Shown piece by piece: positions 14,136-17,256 of a DNA stretch of 17,256 nt. The DNA comes from an uncultured Eubacteriales bacterium (GTDB taxonomy: Bacteria > Bacillota > Clostridia > Oscillospirales > Butyricicoccaceae), in the NCBI GenBank assembly GCA_905199135.1, contig CAJKFC010000034.1, positions 1 through 17,256 on the forward strand, given 5' to 3'. The position numbers and the translations under genes were made by a program. Below the pieces are notes generated by a model that saw only the letters and a program-made list of their open reading frames with translations, was not told the DNA's origin and ran no database searches. The first letter of the stretch is position 1. Each line of letters opens with the position of its first letter.

Positions 14136-15410
14136 TTACTGAGCCAGGATCTTGTCGATAGCTGTTATGCGTGCGCAGATGCAGAAGAGCTCCATAGCGG
14201 GCTCGAGCTCGGAAACGGGGGGCAGCGAGGGAGCGATTCTCAGAATGCTGTCCTCAGGATCCTTGCCGTAGGGATAAACGGCGCCTGCGTTTGTGATGAC
14301 AAGGCCTGCCTCTTTACACATATTGAAGATGGCCTTTGCTGTTCCGGGGTATGCTGCGTATGCAACGAAGTATCCGCCGTTGGGAACTTTCCAGTTGCCG
14401 ATGCCTGCCTCTTTGATGTGGCTCTCAAGCTTATTGAGAACGAGGTCAAACTTGGGCTTGAGGATTGCGGCATGCTTCTTCATGTGATCGAGAACACCCT
14501 GAGCGTTCTTGAAGAAGAGAACATGTCTGAGCTGGTTTACCTTATCGGCCGAAATAGCCTGAGCGTTCATGAGCTTCTTTGTCCACGCGATGTTGGCGTC
14601 GCTGGCGATGAATGCGCAGATACCTGCACCGGGATATGTGATCTTGGATGTAGATGTATACATGAAGAACATATCCTCGTTGCCTGCCTTCTTGCACTCT
14701 GTGAAGATGTTGGCCAGCTTGTCGTCTGTGGAAATTGTATGTACGCAGTATGCGTTATCCCACATAATACGGAAGTCCTTAGCTGCGGGCTTGAGGTTTG
14801 CCATGCGGCGTACTACCTCGTCGGAATATACAACTCCTTCAGGGTTTGTGTACTTGGGAACGCACCAGATACCCTTTATGGAAGAGTCCTCGGCGACGAG
14901 TTTTTCGACCATATCCATGTCGGGGCCGTTCTCGTCCATGGGAATGTTGATCATCTCAAAGCCGAACTGCTCTGTGATTGCGAAATGTCTGTCATATCCG
15001 GGAACGGGGCAGAGGAACTTTCTGTCCTTGCAGTTGAACCAGGGCTCGTTTACGCCTGCTGCGCCGAACATGCAGAGACGCATGATTGTATCATACATAA
15101 ATGTAAGCGAGGAGTTGCCGCCGACGATTACATTCTCAAAAGGAACATCCAAAAGCTCTGCAAAAAGCTTTCTTGCAGGGACGATACCGTCGAGCACACC
15201 GTAGTTTCTTGTGTCGAGACCGTCTACTATTGCGTCTTCGCTCTTGGAAATCACTGTGAGCAAGCCTTCCGACAAATCAAGCTGCTGCTTGCTGGGCTTG
15301 CCGCGGGACATGTCGAGCTTGAGTCCCTGAGCCTTGAAATCGTTATACTTTGCCATAAGCTGCTCGCGTTCAGCCATGAGCTGTTCCTTGCTTGCTTTTA
15401 AGTAGTTCAT
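14136..15410 (-). CDS. Class Ic aspartate aminotransferase (fold type I, PLP)
   Basis: This 424-aa PLP enzyme is of the aminotransferase subgroup Ic (Aminotran_MocR family), known as aspartate aminotransferase in Corynebacterium; it interconverts aspartate and oxaloacetate with 2-oxoglutarate/glutamate. The start of the fold shows MSRGKPS (34-40) and the YGVLDG segment (70-75). PLP contacts are Asn189 in YTNPEG, Asp218 and Tyr221 in MWDNAYCVH, and Schiff-base Lys256 in TSTSKITYPGAG. The carboxylate-binding Arg391 lies in SILRIAPSLPP. All are intact. GGGAGAG ahead of the ATG at 15410 supports the start, and the gene begins 21 bp after the coaW stop, so it is probably the last gene of asnS-coaW. 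No clear terminator follows it. Substrate preference (Asp versus other amino acids) is inferred from the family. Confidence 0.9.
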   Translation of the reverse strand: MNYLKASKEQLMAEREQLMAKYNDFKAQGLKLDMSRGKPSKQQLDLSEGLLTVISKSEDAIVDGLDTRNYGVLDGIVPARKLFAELLDVPFENVIVGGNSSLTFMYDTIMRLCMFGAAGVNEPWFNCKDRKFLCPVPGYDRHFAITEQFGFEMINIPMDENGPDMDMVEKLVAEDSSIKGIWCVPKYTNPEGVVYSDEVVRRMANLKPAAKDFRIMWDNAYCVHTISTDDKLANIFTECKKAGNEDMFFMYTSTSKITYPGAGICAFIASDANIAWTKKLMNAQAISADKVNQLRHVLFFKNAQGVLDHMKKHAAILKPKFDLVLNKLESHIKEAGIGNWKVPNGGYFVAYAAYPGTAKAIFNMCKEAGLVITNAGAVYPYGKDPEDSILRIAPSLPPVSELEPAMELFCICARITAIDKILAQ

Positions 15411-15431
15411 GATATTCTCTCCCTTTGTTTG

Positions 15432-16253
15432 TTATTTATTTTGACCATTGATGGCAGCACCAATGGCTGTTGCAAAATCAGAATGCTCGGGTATGTGGAA
15501 CTTTATCTCATAAAGTTCCTCGAGCATTGTCAGAGTTCTTCTGGCCATGGGGTTTTTGGAAAGATTTCCCGTGAGCACCACATCCTTGAGCCCTTTTGCT
15601 CTGGCTGCAAAAACTGCGCACATACCTATGGTCTGAAAAACCAGATTTACTATTCCGAGAGCCTTGTCATCATCGGTAGCCACATCGGAAATTTTGCCGA
15701 AATTGGAGGCGGTTATCTCTCCGTTCATATTGGAAATGTTGGTCTCGGATATATCTCCTATGGTGAGATCGACATTTGAAAGATTTCCCTTTTCGGCCAG
15801 AGCCATTATGTTTTCAAAGGTTCTGACCCCTATCATAACGCTGGAAAGCCCGAGAAGGGTTCCTCCTCCGACCCCGGTTCCACCTTCGTGGACTATCTTG
15901 TCTCCCACCACGCTGACATAGGCCGTACCTGTGCCCATGCTTACCATGAGGGCATTCTCTATTCCTGTAAGGTGTCTGCCTCCGAGGCCTATCGCCATGA
16001 ACTCGTCGACCTTTTCACAGGGCAGACCGAAAATCTCATTTTTTAAAAATGACGAACCCACTCCCGTAAACATGACCTTGTCTATGTCGGCTATTTCCAA
16101 ACCGCTCTCGGTCAGAAATTTTCCAAAGGCTCCGTACGCCGATGTGACGGGATCGCTTGCTTTTACATTTATTGTGTTCTGCAAAACACCGTCTTTAAGT
16201 CCCACTATCTTTGTGGTGCTTCCGCCCACATCGATGCCGATAATATAGCCCAT
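15432..16253 (-). CDS. coaW: Type II pantothenate kinase (CoaW-like)
   Basis: This enzyme phosphorylates pantothenate, the first step of coenzyme A synthesis. The 273-aa length fits the Staphylococcus-type PanK-II, an ASKHA-fold kinase usually not inhibited by CoA. Phosphate-1 loop GIDVGGSTTK (6-15), likely catalytic Glu84 in VDEFMAIGLGG, phosphate-2 SMGTGTA (105-111) and the glycine-rich GGTGVGGGTLLGL (124-136) are in family order. The ATG at 16253 is chosen because GAGGAG (16259-16264) precedes it and the product then begins MGYIIGIDVGG; an in-frame ATG at 16310 would lie inside asnS and add a non-homologous leader. It starts 13 bp after the asnS stop and ends 21 bp before the aminotransferase, so the three look like one operon. 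Confidence 0.92.
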   Translation of the reverse strand: MGYIIGIDVGGSTTKIVGLKDGVLQNTINVKASDPVTSAYGAFGKFLTESGLEIADIDKVMFTGVGSSFLKNEIFGLPCEKVDEFMAIGLGGRHLTGIENALMVSMGTGTAYVSVVGDKIVHEGGTGVGGGTLLGLSSVMIGVRTFENIMALAEKGNLSNVDLTIGDISETNISNMNGEITASNFGKISDVATDDDKALGIVNLVFQTIGMCAVFAARAKGLKDVVLTGNLSKNPMARRTLTMLEELYEIKFHIPEHSDFATAIGAAINGQNK

Positions 16254-16266
16254 AAGCTCTCCTCGA

Positions 16267-17256
<990 letters not shown>

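Noticed and set aside
14085..15401. Plus-strand 438-codon open frame
   Set aside because: It lies antisense to the class Ic aminotransferase, whose PLP-site residues are intact; the antisense product is Cys/Val/Leu-rich with no recognisable domain and no ribosome site.

Overview
The window reads as chromosomal DNA of a low-to-mid GC Bacillota, most likely a gut-type Clostridia/Oscillospirales (Ruminococcaceae-like) organism. This is inferred from purine-rich Shine-Dalgarno sites, sigma-A promoters with extended -10 boxes, a B. subtilis-style LexA box, separate secD and secF genes, a DUF1385-prmC pair, a type II pantothenate kinase, a class Ic aspartate aminotransferase and a serpin. There are no tRNA, rRNA, CRISPR or insertion sequences, and no gene-free stretch longer than about 110 bp.

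Layout. Positions 1-6261 (minus strand) hold a tightly packed run, in transcription order: a lipoprotein with three FG-GAP-like aspartate loops, an OmpR-family response regulator, a sensor histidine kinase, a DUF1385 membrane protein and prmC, mostly with 4-bp ATGA overlaps. recA follows with its own promoter and an apparent LexA operator; its 3' end lies outside the window. Positions 6299-7974 (minus) hold a D-Ala-D-Ala carboxypeptidase and a small P-loop protein with its own promoter and terminator. Positions 8075-11809 (plus) form the only plus-strand block: mtaB (tRNA methylthiotransferase), a hairpin, a 145-aa possible cysteine hydrolase, an ECF-like sigma factor and a membrane-anchored serpin, closed by a strong bidirectional terminator. 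Positions 11854-14060 (minus) are secD-secF, whose promoter sits inside a 38-bp dyad. Positions 14136-17256 (minus) are asnS (5' end missing), coaW (type II pantothenate kinase) and a class Ic aminotransferase.

The most interesting unit is the sigma factor/serpin pair. The serpin gene overlaps the sigma gene by ATGA, exactly where a Clostridia anti-sigma factor would normally lie. Its first ~55 residues look like the cytoplasmic stub plus membrane anchor of such an anti-sigma factor, followed by a complete serpin fold with a reactive-centre loop. This suggests a protease-sensing or protease-trapping envelope module in which an exported serpin is tied to transcription. A possible ECF-type promoter directly precedes the sigma gene. 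Other points are the lipoprotein-two-component-DUF1385-prmC operon, the secDF operator-like dyad, and a SecF in which a normally conserved membrane aspartate appears to be alanine.
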